The position numbers were made by a program, and so were the translations under genes. Below are positions 5,501 to 5,788 of a stretch of 5,788 bases of DNA, piece by piece. The stretch's first letter is position 1, and every line of letters begins with the position of its first letter. The notes under the pieces were generated by a model. It ran no database searches, was not told the DNA's origin, and saw only the letters and a list, made by a program, of their open reading frames with translations. The stretch spans positions 1-5,788 of the forward strand of contig JAEOTI010000494.1 of NCBI GenBank assembly GCA_016839955.1, in the 5' to 3' direction. The DNA comes from Candidatus Hodarchaeota archaeon. Its GTDB lineage: Archaea > Asgardarchaeota > Heimdallarchaeia > Hodarchaeales > YT1-057.

Positions 5501-5788
5501 CTCTAATGAAGGTCTTAATTTCTCATTGGTTCTCCCAGACAACATTGGAGAGTGGACTATAAGAACAGTGGTCACTACTTCTTCCGGGCAAGGGACTATC
5601 TATAAAGGAAACCTAACTACATTCTTACCTTTTTTCGTGGATCTTGAAAAACCGTTGGTGATGAGTCAAGATGATGTTGTTCTAATCAAAGGAATAGCTA
5701 ATAACTTCATGAATAATACAGCAACTATTAACCTTACCTTAGATGTTTCAAATGGTATAGAACCACTTATTGATACCCAACAGACATT
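2529..5788 (+). CDS. Secreted alpha-2-macroglobulin / complement-like protein, 3' end outside window
   Basis: The ATG at 2529 follows AGGAG by 10 bases, and the frame stays open for 1086 codons to the window edge. Residues 1-38 are a signal peptide: a Lys-rich start, hydrophobic core about 16-34, and likely cleavage after ISA. The rest is a string of about eight macroglobulin (MG) beta-sandwich domains. Several open with a Y-x-x-G-E/D-x-V/I strand: YYYPGERV (119-126), PLYSAGERI (329-337), PYQPGDEV (650-657) and DMYQPGETV (848-856). KYELPAFRV (419-427) is the MG2-MG3 junction motif of the family (compare EYVLPSFEV). FLDSAIYGLVED (878-889) matches the MG6 'D-x-S/A-x-Y-x-L' strand. Residues about 905-975 occupy the bait-region position and are unusually rich in Tyr and Trp. 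RDNLPESAYW (976-985), LVLPDNIGEWTI (1000-1011) and GQG are the A2M-domain hallmarks ('FPETxxW...LPDxxTxW'). Only four Cys are seen (267, 341, 547, 922). Family members are usually about 1450-1900 residues, so the thioester (GCGEQ-type), helical and receptor-like domains should lie downstream. The expected role is an extracellular protease trap or surface defence protein. Membership is firm; thioester activity is not assessable here. Confidence 0.9.
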   Translation, partial: MDKIIKFNLNKSLKALTGLIIVLIITTSSFYAVIPISANNSYQNSDSLTESYSMIDNDPTSSTPSDDYGTPAIKSLIEGNQQDIYEKKIKIPSENRESNSTLKTMTNEIVVNLDLNKQYYYPGERVIFLVQVTEGFSPVINEYVSVKIRDDVQYIVYDSGGFLNSSGQWQGDFLPSAEGLYFIEIRVLDRTRYANFQVSSIGLFWRHPWEFKAGQEVRSLAIVLNTTSFSPIEGAQLILNIIKPYDGDTEEDTVEVFSGFTDENGICDINYTFPDSLTGYYYNANITASYNGKNTSSQQWLWTYYDYSYYEDNQEGSDNYEFIITTDKPLYSAGERINYRCIVWEKNHLTVSKKPVQLPVDIEVVSPSGLTLIKKIIPTNENGIVSSSFTIDVDAELGNYTIIMSVGSASTSKSVKVDKYELPAFRVTNTLKPNYDYHFGSFIEIEGIISANYYFGQPVSDGQIEYTIYFDGSQVKKSGTGKLSKDGNYHFKTILAQADADYEIELILTDTVGREVTANVRIPGRSEIGVYGYVYPYIPMPQDTVYCNVWAYDKTNDEFWGYPIDEGTATFKVIGVSILNQEKKIRQFEVDLGDWGWASASWVLSSQEIKLYYRFKVFVEIESNDGRKGSTTLFFGYSRINASIDVQNFPYQPGDEVTIALSITDRITGSRTSVDGEIFIFDPDWDVITSTEGKFTDGDSFSFTLSPLTKSGEYLIGFSIIEKINLYFYDYYYYHYIKSTFRVGPEYSFDLSVSPDSIVMGETIQISGHYSMETNVPAIIEIAKRGIVDFYIIQSSGSFSFQLDDTFNLAPRFLISMFVIDTQGVIFVSTITVEVDSSIFLDFNMDKDMYQPGETVSISMSTKNAKNESINSQGAMSFLDSAIYGLVEDTESEAVYFEEETFYPVLRTITSWTPYDDYWWWCAYPFYYESFGAYGQSRYGYGLYETYDSAKRGEGEPTQNIEESSPNLPQKEVKIRDNLPESAYWHPELLISNEGLNFSLVLPDNIGEWTIRTVVTTSSGQGTIYKGNLTTFLPFFVDLEKPLVMSQDDVVLIKGIANNFMNNTATINLTLDVSNGIEPLIDTQQT
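5233..5451 (+). other. Bait-region-equivalent segment, Tyr/Trp-rich
   Basis: This segment covers codons about 902-974 of the A2M-like gene, between the MG6 strand FLDSAIYGLV and the conserved RDNLPES. In A2M proteins this stretch is exposed, variable and cut by the target protease. Here its first half (residues 915-947) has about 12 Tyr, a WWW run (919-921) and several Gly. Its second half (948-974) is hydrophilic, with a Lys-Arg pair (951-952) and a second basic patch around K971 and K974. Basic and aromatic sites would allow cutting by trypsin- and chymotrypsin-like proteases. The position is inferred from the flanking motifs. Confidence 0.5.

Noticed and set aside
4931..5562. Reverse frame at 4931-5197 and alternative + frame at 5275-5562
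   Set aside because: Both overlap the continuously open A2M-like frame, which carries the family motifs through this exact region.

Overview
The window is AT-rich DNA dominated by a large secreted protein of the alpha-2-macroglobulin (A2M) / complement-C3-like family. It starts at 2529 and runs off the right edge, so about 1086 residues are visible. The organism is most likely an archaeon. The regulator gene at 1844-2287 has a winged-helix plus two-membrane-helix design common in archaeal genomes. Translation signals are of the GGTGA / AGGAG type with a TTG start, TATA-like boxes sit about 50-60 bases before start codons, and candidate terminators are oligo-T tracts. An Asgard lineage (Heimdall-, Thor- or Lokiarchaeia) is my best guess. 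This is inference: no rRNA, tRNA or other lineage marker is present.

Layout, left to right; every supported gene is on the + strand. Positions 1-276 hold no intact frame: coding-looking pieces are broken by stops and a probable frame change. Positions 277-705 are open and encode a beta-rich extracellular-type domain without a convincing start, probably the C-terminal remnant of a surface protein. Positions 819-1106 encode a small, highly charged coiled-coil protein whose C-terminal third is built from 21-bp tandem repeats. Its promoter region has an unusual arrangement of inverted repeats. After three T6 tracts, positions 1211-1672 form one long frame interrupted by a single in-frame TGA, most simply a decayed gene. 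Positions 1844-2287 encode the membrane-anchored winged-helix protein. A 240-base intergenic region follows, with a terminator-like hairpin, a striking 14-bp bulged stem-loop with an alternative pairing partner, a TATA-like box and a Shine-Dalgarno site. The A2M-like gene then fills the rest.

Functional picture (inference): in the right half, a membrane-tethered DNA-binding regulator lies directly upstream of a secreted giant of the protease-trap / complement type. The two have separate promoters, and the intergenic stem-loop may be an operator or RNA control element. The left half looks like an eroding accessory region of surface-protein debris. The thioester region of the A2M-like protein, which decides whether it could trap proteases covalently, lies beyond the window.
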